A DNA stretch of 64,000 nucleotides, taken from NCBI GenBank assembly GCA_945877815.1, contig CAMDWJ010000009.1, positions 1 to 64,000 of the forward strand, read 5' to 3'. This DNA is from Caenispirillum bisanense (GTDB taxonomy: Bacteria; Pseudomonadota; Alphaproteobacteria; Rhodospirillales; UBA2165). A model generated the notes under the pieces. That model worked only from the letters and a program-made list of their open reading frames with translations. It had not been told where the DNA came from and did not search any database. Numbering within the stretch: the stretch's first letter is position 1; each line of letters opens with the position of its first letter. A program made the translations under genes and the position numbers. Positions 33,658-41,889 of the stretch are shown here, piece after piece.

Positions 33658-34881
33658 ATGGAGAGGGTGCCGCATCCGGCGGTAGCGAACGACCATGGAT
33701 TCCGAACCGTTCATCGCGCCGTCGCCGCGGATATTCTGTCCCGTGCCGAGGCACTCGTGCCAATCTTGGCCGCGCGCTCGGCGGCTGCCGAGGGGGCCCG
33801 CCAGGCGCCGGCCGACACGGTCGCCGATCTTGAGGCCGCCGGGCTTTTAAAACTCTGCCAGCCGGCGCGGTTCGGCGGTTACGAGATGGATTGGGACGTG
33901 CTGTGCGAGGTCGCGCGTATCCTGGCGCGCGGCTGCGCCTCTCAGTCCTGGGTCGGCAGCATCTATAACGATCACGCACAGATGCTCGGCATGTTCGATG
34001 CTCAAGCGCAGGACGACGTTTGGGCCAAGGCGCCCTCGGCGCGCATCTCGGCTGCGTTGGAACCGACGGGCAAGGGGCGCACGGTCGCCGGCGGCACGAT
34101 CTGGACCGGTCACCATCGCTATGCCAGCGGCATCGATCACGCGCAGTGGCTGATCTTTGGCGGACAGCTTGCCGTGGCCGACGGATCGCTGCGGCGTTGC
34201 CTCTACCTATTGCCCAAAAGCGACGGGACCTTGATCGACGATTGGTGCGTGGTCGGGCTGTCGGGCACCGGGAGCAAGAGCTTCAAGGTGGACGAGGTCT
34301 TCGTGCCCGACCATCGCATTCTCGATTTCGTCGCCTCCGACCTGGGGCAGGGCCCGGGATCGTTGCTGGCGGGTGCCGCGCCCATCTATCGGATGCCGCG
34401 CCACGATATCGCACCGATCGGTTTCGCCGCCGTCGCAATCGGTATCGCCGAGGCGTTCCTGCGCGATTATCTCGATTATACCGGCGGGCGGGTCTCGCGT
34501 GGTCTTGCCATGGCGGAATTTACCGGCAGCCAGATCGGCATCGGACAGGCGGCGATCGAGGTCGAGGCGGCCTGGCGACTCTGCATCGGCCTGGTGCGCG
34601 AAACGATGCAGAGCCTGCGCGCGGGCGAGGAGGTCAACCGAGAACAACGGTTGAAGATCAAGGCGGCGACCTCGCATGGCTGCCAGACGGCATTGCATGC
34701 GGTGCAGCGGTTGTTCAATGCCGCAGGCGGCAGCGCGCTTTTCGCCGACAACCCGATGCAGCGCCGGTTCCGCGATATTCATGCGGTCACGGCCCATCGC
34801 TCGACCCATTGGGAGTTGAATTCTGCCGGCTACGGCGCCCATTTGCTGGGCATGGCGGCGCCCGTGGGGACGGCGCGCTAG
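33658..34881 (+). CDS. Acyl-CoA dehydrogenase-fold flavin monooxygenase (HsaA-like)
   Basis: 407 residues from ATG 33658. Earlier in-frame starts would overlap the divergent ABC gene and lack family sequence. The protein has the acyl-CoA dehydrogenase fold, but with features of group D two-component hydroxylases: LLKLCQPARFGGYEMDW near 61-77, GCASQSWVGSIYNDHAQM near 92-110, and the C-terminal helix NAAGGSALFADNPMQRRFRDIHAV. Such enzymes (HsaA, HpaB-like) use reduced flavin from a separate reductase to hydroxylate aromatics. A flavin reductase is encoded at 3016, 30 kb away, with no proof they pair. A true acyl-CoA dehydrogenase cannot be excluded. Confidence 0.78.
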   Translation: MERVPHPAVANDHGFRTVHRAVAADILSRAEALVPILAARSAAAEGARQAPADTVADLEAAGLLKLCQPARFGGYEMDWDVLCEVARILARGCASQSWVGSIYNDHAQMLGMFDAQAQDDVWAKAPSARISAALEPTGKGRTVAGGTIWTGHHRYASGIDHAQWLIFGGQLAVADGSLRRCLYLLPKSDGTLIDDWCVVGLSGTGSKSFKVDEVFVPDHRILDFVASDLGQGPGSLLAGAAPIYRMPRHDIAPIGFAAVAIGIAEAFLRDYLDYTGGRVSRGLAMAEFTGSQIGIGQAAIEVEAAWRLCIGLVRETMQSLRAGEEVNREQRLKIKAATSHGCQTALHAVQRLFNAAGGSALFADNPMQRRFRDIHAVTAHRSTHWELNSAGYGAHLLGMAAPVGTAR

Positions 34882-34933
34882 CGCATTTCAGGCTCTTCTT
34901 CCCTTTTCCCCAACGCTCCGGCAGAATCGCGGC

Positions 34934-35473
34934 ATGACCGATACCTCCCCGCTCGAAAAGATGATGGGTAAGAACCCAACGCCTGAGGAGCGTGCCCATG
35001 TCATTATCAAGCGTCTCGAGCAATTCATCCGCGAAGGCAAAAGCGGCGAGCGCGGCGGCATCGCCTTCAAGCGCTGGCAAGAATTGGCGGTGCACGAGGT
35101 CTGCAACGCCATTCGCGACGCCGAGAAACATTGGCGGGGCGATCAGCGGTTTTTGACGCGCGGTCTCGCCATCGGTGCCATGTGTCTCGTCACCATCGGC
35201 GTCTGGGGCACGGTGTTGGCGGCCCAGGTCGCGCCCGACCGTCAGACTGCGGCGCTGATCCTGATCGTGGCCGGTGGGCTGATGATCGCCGTGCTGGCCA
35301 TGTGGGGCATCAAGCGTGCCGACAAATATTATCAGGCGACACGCCGTCTCGATCATTTTCGCCGCATCTTCGATTTCGACCGCCAATTGGCACAACTCGA
35401 CAAGGATCTCGAGAAGCGGCTGAAGGATCTCGAAGACACGCTCGAAGAAGCGACGAAGATCGGACGGCGTTGA
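34934..35473 (+). CDS. Two-helix membrane protein with coiled-coil tail, unknown function
   Basis: 179 residues. The N-terminal 75 residues are soluble and charged, with HVIIKRLEQFIREGKSGERGGIAFKRWQ. Transmembrane helices lie at about 77-97 and 105-125, and the C-terminal 50 residues (DRQLAQLDKDLEKRLKDLEDTLEEA) form a likely coiled coil. I do not recognise the family. Both ends should face the cytoplasm. It follows the flavin monooxygenase by 52 bases in the same direction and converges on the ECF42 sigma gene. Confidence 0.75.
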   Translation: MTDTSPLEKMMGKNPTPEERAHVIIKRLEQFIREGKSGERGGIAFKRWQELAVHEVCNAIRDAEKHWRGDQRFLTRGLAIGAMCLVTIGVWGTVLAAQVAPDRQTAALILIVAGGLMIAVLAMWGIKRADKYYQATRRLDHFRRIFDFDRQLAQLDKDLEKRLKDLEDTLEEATKIGRR

Positions 35474-35477
35474 CGCG

Positions 35478-36728
35478 TCAGATGTTCAACTCGCTGCGGC
35501 GTTTCTGCAAAAATCGCCGCGCGGCCGGATCGCTCTCTAATCCTATCGCCATCTCGTGGGCTTCATCGGCGACGACGACGTTCCCACCGCGTGCCAGTAG
35601 TTCGGCGCGTGCCGCCCAGTAGGGTTGATAAGTTTTCAGCCGCGCATCGCCGGCCACCTCATCGAGAACGGCAAGACCTTGCGCGATCCCGCGATTTTCG
35701 GCGACGGCGATCGCGCGGTTGATGGCAACGACGGGTGAATCGCTGAGGGCCGCCAAGGCATCGTAAAGGCTTTCGATTGCGGCCCAATCGGCACGGCCTG
35801 AACGTCGTCGCACGACGTGCGCGGACTGCACGACCGCTTCGATCTGATAGCGGCCGATGGCGCCGAGCGTGCTGGCGAGGAACAGTAAGGACTCGGCTTC
35901 GTCGATCATCGCTTCATTCCACTGTGCCGTATCTTGATCGGCGAGCGGCACATAATCGCCGTCGGGTGTGCGCCGTGCCGCACGGCGTGCCTCAGCGTGC
36001 AACATGAGTGCGAGAAGCCCGAGCGCTTCGGCCTCGCAGGGCAGGAGCGAGACGGCAAGCCGGCCGAGCCAGATACCCTCTTCGGCCAGCGCCCGACCAC
36101 GGATTTCGGTTCCGGCCGCATCGGACCAGCCCTCGGCGAAGGCGACGTAGATCGCTTCCAGAACGGAATCGAGACGTTCGCCGAGATCGGCGCGGTCGGG
36201 CACCCGAAAGGGGATGCCGGCAAGTTTGATCTTGCTCTTCGCGCGCACCAGCCGTTGGCCCATGGTGGCGGGCGAGATCAGGAAGGCCGAGGCGATGGCG
36301 GCGGCATCGAAGCCGAGCACGGTTTGCAGGATAAGCGGTGCGCGCATGGCAGGATCGATCGCCGGATGGGCGCAGGCGAACATCAGGGCCAGACGTTCGT
36401 CGGGAATTTCTGTTTCGGTCATCGCTGCGGCTTCCAATTCGTCCGCCATCAGCTTCAAATGGTCGGCCGCCGCCTGGCCGCTGCGCCTCCGTCGAACCGC
36501 ATCGATCATCTTGCGGCGCGCGACGGTCAGCAGCCAGGCTTCCGGGATTTTCGGAATGCCGCTTCTGGGCCAATTGGCCAGCGCGGTCGCGAAGGCCTCG
36601 CCCAACGCGTCTTCGGCGGCGGCGACATCGCGGGTGCGCGCCGCAAGATAAGCGACAAGTTTACCGTAACTCCGACGCGCGACCGCTTCCGCAGCCGCGC
36701 GCGCCGAAATGTCGCTGTCTTGCGGCAT
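35478..36728 (-). CDS. ECF42-type RNA polymerase sigma factor with C-terminal TPR-like domain
   Basis: 416 residues, far longer than ordinary ECF sigmas. Sigma-2 occupies about 15-85 (AEDALGEAFATALANWP, EAWLLTVARRKMIDAVRRR) and sigma-4 about 110-170 (AMRAPLILQTVLGFDAAAIASAFLISPATMGQRLVRAK). The remaining 240 residues are the helical C-terminal extension of the ECF42 group, with AEGWSDAAGTEIRGRALAEEGIWL and YDALAALSDSPVVAINRAIAVAE. ECF42 factors lack a classic anti-sigma factor; the extension itself controls activity. The upstream DGPF/YCII gene, 6 bases away, is the expected partner, and an ECF42-like promoter precedes it. Confidence 0.93.
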   Translation of the reverse strand: MPQDSDISARAAAEAVARRSYGKLVAYLAARTRDVAAAEDALGEAFATALANWPRSGIPKIPEAWLLTVARRKMIDAVRRRRSGQAAADHLKLMADELEAAAMTETEIPDERLALMFACAHPAIDPAMRAPLILQTVLGFDAAAIASAFLISPATMGQRLVRAKSKIKLAGIPFRVPDRADLGERLDSVLEAIYVAFAEGWSDAAGTEIRGRALAEEGIWLGRLAVSLLPCEAEALGLLALMLHAEARRAARRTPDGDYVPLADQDTAQWNEAMIDEAESLLFLASTLGAIGRYQIEAVVQSAHVVRRRSGRADWAAIESLYDALAALSDSPVVAINRAIAVAENRGIAQGLAVLDEVAGDARLKTYQPYWAARAELLARGGNVVVADEAHEMAIGLESDPAARRFLQKRRSELNI

Positions 36729-36734
36729 CGCGCC

Positions 36735-37088
36735 TCAATTGCCCATCATGACGATGGGACGGACCTCCATGGCACCCATGCTGGCGCCCGGGCATTTGGC
36801 GGCCCAGGACAGCGCCGCATCGGCATCCGCTACGTCGATGATGTGATAGCCGCCGAGCTGTTCCTTGGTTTCGACATAGGGACCGTCGAGCACCTTGGTC
36901 TTGCCGCCCTCGATACGCACCGTGGTGGCGGTGTCGGACGGTTTAAGCTGGTCGCCGGCCTTCATCACCCCGGCCTTGATGAGCGCTTGGGTATAGGCAC
37001 CGTAGGCCGCGTACATCTGTTCGCCATCCGCCTTGGTCATGTTCTTCTTGCCGGCTTCATTCCCGTAAATCAGCAGCATATATTGCAT
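36735..37088 (-). CDS. YCII-related DGPF-domain protein
   Basis: 117 residues. MQYMLLIYGNE opens the ferredoxin-like YCII fold and LDGPYVETKEQLGGYHIIDV near 68-87 is the DGPF motif that names the group. These small proteins are regularly encoded with ECF42 sigma factors as their main targets; their biochemical role is unsettled. The gene is first in the two-gene operon and lies 52 bases after the candidate ECF42 promoter. The sigma gene follows after 6 bases. Confidence 0.9.
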   Translation of the reverse strand: MQYMLLIYGNEAGKKNMTKADGEQMYAAYGAYTQALIKAGVMKAGDQLKPSDTATTVRIEGGKTKVLDGPYVETKEQLGGYHIIDVADADAALSWAAKCPGASMGAMEVRPIVMMGN

Positions 37089-37139
37089 GGTCGTCTCCGT
37101 TGAAGGTTGTGGCCGGGCACCTTGCCCCGCTGAACCAAA

Positions 37140-37166
37140 GTCGTTCGAGGAGGGCGGATTTCGACA
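37140..37166 (-). promoter_or_regulatory. Candidate ECF42-dependent promoter of the DGPF-sigma operon
   Basis: On the minus strand TGTCGA (37166-37161) is followed after 17 bases by CGAC (37143-37140). This matches the published ECF42 promoter pattern as I remember it (TGTCGA at -35, CGA followed by T or C at -10). It lies 52 bases before the DGPF start codon, in the divergent gap shared with ilvD, so the operon is likely self-activated. Confidence 0.6.
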
Positions 37167-37260
37167 GGATATGTGAAATAATTCCAGTTTTCTTGGACTG
37201 GCACAAAGTTTTCCACAGGTTTATGTAATATCTCCCCAACCCAGACGGCGGGAGAGCGAT

Positions 37261-39141
37261 ATGCCTGAACTTCGATCCAAGACCTCGACCCACGGCCGCA
37301 ATATGGCCGGCGCGCGCGGTCTTTGGCGCGCAACCGGGATGACCGATAGCGATTTCGGCAAGCCGATCATCGCGGTCGCCAATTCCTTTACGCAGTTCGT
37401 GCCGGGCCATGTCCATCTCAAGGATCTCGGTCAGATGGTTGCGCGCGAGATCGAAAAGGCCGGTGGGGTGGCCAAGGAATTCAACACCATTGCGGTCGAT
37501 GACGGCATCGCGATGGGTCACGACGGCATGCTCTATTCGCTGCCGTCGCGCGAGATCATCGCGGATTCGGTCGAATATATGGTCAATGCCCATTGCGCCG
37601 ACGCAATGGTCTGCATCTCGAACTGCGACAAGATCACGCCCGGCATGTTGATGGCCGCCATGCGCCTCAATATCCCCTGCGTCTTCGTCTCGGGCGGACC
37701 GATGGAGGCGGGCAAGATCGTCATCGACGGCGTGGAAACCTCAATCGATCTCATCGACGCCATGATCCAGGGCGCCAACCCCAACGTTTCGGATGAGCTT
37801 GCCGAGCAATACGAGCGCTCGGCATGCCCGACCTGCGGTTCGTGCTCGGGCATGTTCACCGCCAATTCCATGAATTGTCTCGCCGAGGCGCTGGGCCTTG
37901 CGCTGCCTGGCAACGGCAGCGTGTTGGCGACCCATGCCGACCGCAAAGAGCTGTTCCTCGGCGCCGGCCGTCTCGTGGTCGAGCTTGCGCATCGCTATTA
38001 CGATCAAAACGACGTCTCCGTGCTGCCGCGTAGCGTCGGCATGAAGGGCCTGGAAAATGCCATGACCCTCGATATCGCCATGGGCGGTTCGACCAATACG
38101 GTGCTTCATCTGCTGGCGATCGCGCAGGAAGGCGAAATCCCCTTCAGCATGTCCGATATCGACCGTCTGTCGCGCAAGGTACCGAACGTCTGCAAGGTGG
38201 CACCCGCCGTGGCGGATATCCACTTGGAAGACGTGCATCGCGCCGGCGGGATCATGTCGATCATGGGCGAGTTGGAGAAGGGCGGGCTGATCCATAGCGA
38301 TGCGCCGAACGTGCATTCGAAAACCATGGGCGCCGCGCTTAACGCCTGGGACGTGACCCGCACCAAGGACGAGAATGTCCACACCTTCTTCCGTGCCGCG
38401 CCCGGCGGCGTACCGACACAGGTGGCCTTCAGCCAGGTGCGGCGTTACAAGGAACTCGATCTCGACCGCGAGAAGGGCGTTATCCGTTCGGTCAAGAACG
38501 CCTATTCGGCCGACGGTGGGCTGGCCGTGCTCTACGGCAATATCGCGCTCGAAGGCTGCATCGTGAAAACCGCAGGCGTGGACAAGAGCATCCTCAAGTT
38601 CAAAGGTCCGGCGCGTATTTTCGAAAGCCAGGACTCGGCCAGCAAGGCGATCCTCAGCCGCGAGATCAAGGCGGGTGACGTCGTCGTCATCCGCTACGAA
38701 GGGCCGAAGGGCGGCCCTGGCATGCAGGAAATGCTCTATCCCACGAGTTATCTGAAATCGATGGGCCTCGGTAAGGACTGCGCGTTGCTGACCGATGGAC
38801 GTTTCTCGGGCGGCACCTCGGGCCTGTCGATCGGACATGTCTCGCCGGAAGCCGCCGAGGGCGGCGCCATCGGCCTGGTCGAAGAGGGCGATATGCTCGA
38901 GATCGATATCCCGGGCCGCACGCTCAATCTCGCGGTTTCGGATGCGGAGTTATCGCGTCGTCGCGCGGCCATGGAAAATCGTGCGCAACCGTGGATGCCG
39001 ACTGAGCAGCGCAAGCGCAAGGTCAGCCAAGCACTGCGCGCCTATGCGGCGCTGACCACGAGTGCGGCGCGCGGCGCGGTGCGCGACGTCACGCAGGTCG
39101 AACGCGGCCGGCGTGGTGTGAAGGCGCAAGCGGCCGAATAG
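37261..39141 (+). CDS. ilvD: Dihydroxy-acid dehydratase
   Basis: 626 residues, of normal length. IlvD removes water from 2,3-dihydroxy acids to give the 2-oxo acids of valine, isoleucine and leucine synthesis. Iron-sulfur cysteines are in [10 protein letters not shown] near 120 and [11 protein letters not shown] near 190-200, with TANSMNCL after. The C-terminal swivel domain has [19 protein letters not shown] near 515. A GGGAGAG ribosome site precedes ATG 37261. It is divergent from the ECF42 operon, and other ilv genes are not in the window. Confidence 0.97.
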   Translation: MPELRSKTSTHGRNMAGARGLWRATGMTDSDFGKPIIAVANSFTQFVPGHVHLKDLGQMVAREIEKAGGVAKEFNTIAVDDGIAMGHDGMLYSLPSREIIADSVEYMVNAHCADAMVCISNCDKITPGMLMAAMRLNIPCVFVSGGPMEAGKIVIDGVETSIDLIDAMIQGANPNVSDELAEQYERSACPTCGSCSGMFTANSMNCLAEALGLALPGNGSVLATHADRKELFLGAGRLVVELAHRYYDQNDVSVLPRSVGMKGLENAMTLDIAMGGSTNTVLHLLAIAQEGEIPFSMSDIDRLSRKVPNVCKVAPAVADIHLEDVHRAGGIMSIMGELEKGGLIHSDAPNVHSKTMGAALNAWDVTRTKDENVHTFFRAAPGGVPTQVAFSQVRRYKELDLDREKGVIRSVKNAYSADGGLAVLYGNIALEGCIVKTAGVDKSILKFKGPARIFESQDSASKAILSREIKAGDVVVIRYEGPKGGPGMQEMLYPTSYLKSMGLGKDCALLTDGRFSGGTSGLSIGHVSPEAAEGGAIGLVEEGDMLEIDIPGRTLNLAVSDAELSRRRAAMENRAQPWMPTEQRKRKVSQALRAYAALTTSAARGAVRDVTQVERGRRGVKAQAAE

Positions 39142-39201
39142 TCTTTCGTCGAGAAACGAAAATCGTCCGGCCCTCGCAACGGCCGGAGTAGGGAGGGGTA
39201 T

Positions 39202-39978
39202 ATGGATCTGCAAGGTCGCGCGGCCATCGTCACGGGATCGGCAACGGGCATAGGCGCCGAAACGGCTAAGCTGCTTGCCGCCAAGGGCTGCAATGTCGTC
39301 GTCAACTATTCGCGCAGCAAGGGCGAGGCGGAAGAGACGGCCGACGAATGCCGCAAGGCAGGAGCCGATGTTCTGCTGATCAGTGCGGATGTCTCAAAAG
39401 ACGAAGATTGCCGCGCGATGGCGAAAGCGGCGCTCGAGAAGTGGAAACGGCTCGATGTGTTGGTGAACAGCGCCGGGCGCACCAAGCCCGCGACCCCGGG
39501 CGATTACGATGCGCTGAACGCCCAGGACTTCCACGACATCTATGCGGTCAACGTAATCGGCGCCTATCAGATGATTCGCGCCGTGGTGCCGGCCCTGAAG
39601 GCGAGCGGCGACGGCGCCATCGTGAGCGTATCGGCGCTGGCGGCGCTCACCGGCGAAGGCAGTTCCATCGCCTATGCGGCGTCCAAGGGTGCGCTCAATT
39701 CGATGACGATTTCCTTCGCGCGCCAATTGGCGCCGCATATCCGCGTCAACGCGGTTTGCCCGGGCTTCGTCGCCACCCGCTGGATGAAGAACCTATTGGG
39801 CGAGCAACGCTTCAACGAACGCGTCCAGGACATGGCCGCGACGACGCCGGTCGGCAAGACGGCGCACGCCGAAGATATCGCCGAGATCGTGTGCTGGTAT
39901 ATCGACGGGCCGGGCCTGATCACGGGCGAAATCGTGCCGGTCGACTACGGAACTCGCTTCGGGATGCGCGCGAAATAA
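39202..39978 (+). CDS. Short-chain dehydrogenase/reductase
   Basis: 258 residues, classical SDR. The cofactor motif TGSATGIG lies at residues 11-18, NSAG at 89-92, and the catalytic set is Ser144, Tyr158 and Lys162 (SIAYAASK). The basic residues after the second strand (NYSRSKGE) favour NADPH. A strong GGGAGGGG ribosome site precedes the ATG. It follows ilvD by 60 bases with a small hairpin CCGGCC/GGCCGG (39167-39186) between, so co-transcription is uncertain. The substrate is unknown. Confidence 0.88.
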   Translation: MDLQGRAAIVTGSATGIGAETAKLLAAKGCNVVVNYSRSKGEAEETADECRKAGADVLLISADVSKDEDCRAMAKAALEKWKRLDVLVNSAGRTKPATPGDYDALNAQDFHDIYAVNVIGAYQMIRAVVPALKASGDGAIVSVSALAALTGEGSSIAYAASKGALNSMTISFARQLAPHIRVNAVCPGFVATRWMKNLLGEQRFNERVQDMAATTPVGKTAHAEDIAEIVCWYIDGPGLITGEIVPVDYGTRFGMRAK

Positions 39979-39986
39979 GGGAAAGA

Positions 39987-40063
39987 AAAACCCTCATCCT
40001 GAGCTTGTCGAAGCATGAGGGTTTTGGCTTTCGCGCCCATCCTTCGACAGGCTCAGGATGAGG
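39987..40063. repeat. Nested palindromic repeat, likely bidirectional terminator
   Basis: Two mutually exclusive hairpins can form. The inner one pairs AAAACCCTCAT (39987-39997) with ATGAGGGTTTT (40015-40025), a perfect 11-base stem ending in T residues. The outer one pairs 39992-40013 with 40042-40063 over 22 bases with a single mismatch. The core (CATCCTGAGCTTGTCGAAG) is a repeat type common between genes in proteobacteria. It lies between the convergent SDR and anti-sigma genes. Confidence 0.75.
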
Positions 40064-40075
40064 ACTTGGTAGAAT

Positions 40076-40861
40076 TTAAGTCGATGCGCGCGCTTCGAGT
40101 GCCTGCGAGATTGTCTTGCGGATGATCTTGAGCTCGTTTTCCTTCATCTCGCCGGCCAGCGCGTAATCCAGCGCGCCATTGCTCCAATAAATTGCATTTT
40201 TGTGCTTCTGGTCAATGGTGCGAAACGCGGTGTCCAGGTTTCCTGTGCCGCGGCGGACATAGAGGGTCACGCGCCCACCGCTATCGTTTTCATACATGAT
40301 AAGCGCGGCCGGTTCGCCCTGATCATTGACCAGACGCCCGCCGATCAACGCGAATCCGGCGGGGCTTAAATCGGGCGTGCGAATTTGTTGCCCCAGCCGG
40401 TCGGAGAGCCAGCCGACATAATCCGTTTCGTCATTGACGCCGATCTCGACGGGCCGCGAGGAATCGTACGCATAGACGGCATAGGCATTGATCGCGCGAT
40501 TGACGAACTGGCTGCCGGGTGTGCGCTGTGACTGTGTGACGACATCGCTACTCCAAAAGCCGCCGGCGCCGCCGACCGCGACGAGCATGAGAGCCGCCGC
40601 GATCTGGCGCCATCCCGGCAGCCAGCGGCGTACACCACTATTGTCCAATGCTTGGCGCACACCCGCCGGGAGAGGCGTATCTTTCGGCAGATCGTAGAGC
40701 AGATGGAGCTGCAGGCGCTGAAGCTTATAGGCATGGACGCGCGCCGCGTCCTGCGGGTGGTCGGCGAGCCAGAGTTCGATCTCGGCCAGTTCCTGGGTAT
40801 CGAGCTCGCCATCGACATAGGCATTGAGATCGGTGTCGGACAGTTGTTCGGGCTCGGTCAT
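40076..40861 (-). CDS. Membrane anti-sigma factor
   Basis: 261 residues from ATG 40861, which overlaps the sigma stop as ATGA. The N-terminal 60 residues (LSDTDLNAYVDGELDTQELAEIE) resemble an anti-sigma domain without the usual zinc-binding His/Cys set. A transmembrane helix lies at about 86-103, and the rest is periplasmic (GFALIGGRLVNDQGEPAALIMYE), a form common in proteobacterial ECF regulators. It should hold the ECF sigma at the membrane until a signal arrives. The coupling to the sigma gene supports this strongly. Confidence 0.88.
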   Translation of the reverse strand: MTEPEQLSDTDLNAYVDGELDTQELAEIELWLADHPQDAARVHAYKLQRLQLHLLYDLPKDTPLPAGVRQALDNSGVRRWLPGWRQIAAALMLVAVGGAGGFWSSDVVTQSQRTPGSQFVNRAINAYAVYAYDSSRPVEIGVNDETDYVGWLSDRLGQQIRTPDLSPAGFALIGGRLVNDQGEPAALIMYENDSGGRVTLYVRRGTGNLDTAFRTIDQKHKNAIYWSNGALDYALAGEMKENELKIIRKTISQALEARAST

Positions 40862-41367
40862 GTTACGCTCCTCAATTGCGGCCGGTTTTGTCCCTCGACC
40901 GCGCGACGCAAACGTTCGCGCGCTCGGGCGAGCCGCGACATCACCGTCCCGACGGGGATGCCGAGGATCGACGCCGTATCCTGATAAGACATGTCTTCGA
41001 GTCCGATCAGGAGCACGACCTGGCGTTGTTCTTCGGGCAGTTCGCTCATCGCGCGATCGAGATCGCGCAAGGCCAGTCGTTGTGTCGCGTCGTCGACGGC
41101 GGCGACGCGGTTTTCGATTTCCTCGGTCAATTGCGATGGGCTGGCCCGGCGCGAGGATTGGCGCAGGTTCTGGCGATGCAGATTGTGCATCACAGTGAAC
41201 AGCCATGCGCGCATGTTTGTGCCGGCCTGGAATAGTTGAAGCCGTCCGAGTGCCCGGGCGGTCGTGTCCTGGACCAAGTCGTTGGCGGCATCGGTATCGC
41301 GCGTCAGCGAGCGCGCATAACGCATGAGATGCGGCAATTCGGCGACGAGTGCGGTTCGTTTATCCAT
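40858..41367 (-). CDS. ECF sigma factor
   Basis: 169 residues. Sigma-2 occupies about 8-70 (DANDLVQDTTARAL, NMRAWLFTVMHNLHRQ) and sigma-4 about 100-153 (LPEEQRQVVLLIGLEDMSYQDTASILGIPVGTVMSRLARAR). There is no extra C-terminal domain. It is followed by, and overlaps, its membrane anti-sigma gene. Upstream in the same direction, across a strong hairpin, lies the hexapeptide-repeat gene, which may be its main target. The group within ECF classification cannot be assigned by eye. Confidence 0.93.
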   Translation of the reverse strand: MDKRTALVAELPHLMRYARSLTRDTDAANDLVQDTTARALGRLQLFQAGTNMRAWLFTVMHNLHRQNLRQSSRRASPSQLTEEIENRVAAVDDATQRLALRDLDRAMSELPEEQRQVVLLIGLEDMSYQDTASILGIPVGTVMSRLARARERLRRAVEGQNRPQLRSVT

Positions 41368-41390
41368 GGGTTTGTGTCCGATTCCGGAGG

Positions 41391-41423
41391 GGAAGCCTCC
41401 CGGCGGGGGGCCGGGAGACTTCC
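41391..41423. terminator. Strong hairpin between the repeat-protein and sigma genes
   Basis: GGAAGCCTCCCGGC (41391-41404) pairs with GCCGGGAGACTTCC (41410-41423) with one mismatch and a loop of five G residues. It lies 31 bases after the stop of the small gene and 23 bases before the sigma start. No T-run follows, so it more likely protects the small gene's message or reduces readthrough into the sigma gene than ends all transcription. Confidence 0.55.
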
Positions 41424-41454
41424 TTACCCCAGCATCATATCACTGAATGCCGTA

Positions 41455-41694
41455 TCACTTTTTCCCCTTGTCGGCGGCTTGGCCCTTGGCGTCGCTCTGG
41501 CCTTTGACCTCGGGGATGCCCTTGGTTTCGCTCTTGCCTTTGACTTCGGCCTTACCCTTGGATTCGGCGCTCTTGCCCTTCTCCTGGACGTTTTCCATTT
41601 TGGTTTCGGCTTTGCCCTGGGCATAAGCGATTCCGGGCGCGGCGCCGGCGGTCAGGAGGAGCGCGGCGGCGGTGGCGGCCAATAAGGTCTTCAT
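41455..41694 (-). CDS. Small secreted lysine/glycine hexapeptide-repeat protein
   Basis: 79 residues. A signal peptide covers residues 1-25 (LLAATAAALLLTAGAAPGIAYA, cleavage after AYA). Residues 46-75 are five consecutive six-residue repeats of the form K-G-(K/I/Q)-x-(E/D/A)-x (KGKAEV, KGKSET, KGIPEV, KGQSDA, KGQAAD), ending KGKK. No aromatic, cysteine or hydrophobic core remains, so the mature protein is highly charged and probably disordered in the periplasm. I do not recognise a family. It is first in a cluster with an ECF sigma and anti-sigma and has a candidate ECF promoter. Confidence 0.78.
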   Translation of the reverse strand: MKTLLAATAAALLLTAGAAPGIAYAQGKAETKMENVQEKGKSAESKGKAEVKGKSETKGIPEVKGQSDAKGQAADKGKK

Positions 41695-41752
41695 CGGTGA
41701 AATGCCTTCATTTTAAGGTTACGCTGGCCGAAATGGCCGGCGTTCAATCATA

Positions 41753-41780
41753 CCAATGCCGGTAGGATGCGGTTATTCCC
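41753..41780 (-). promoter_or_regulatory. Candidate ECF-type promoter of the repeat-protein gene
   Basis: On the minus strand GGGAATAA (41780-41773) is followed by CATTGG (41758-41753), with 16 bases between the GGAAT core and CATT. GGAAT/GGAAC at -35 is typical of ECF sigma factors. It lies about 60 bases before the start codon of the 79-residue protein, which fits control by the sigma encoded just downstream. Confidence 0.45.
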
Positions 41781-41889
41781 CCGAATATTGACGCCTGCGC
41801 GCTTCTGACTCCGAGCCGCTCAATATGGTGGCGGATTACCTGATTATCTGTATGGATACGGCGGGGAAGAATAGCCGGGGGGTGATCAC

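Noticed and set aside
41424..41624. Alternative Lys/Pro/Arg-rich frame through the hexapeptide-repeat gene
   Set aside because: It lacks a signal peptide and simply reads the 18-base DNA repeats in another frame.
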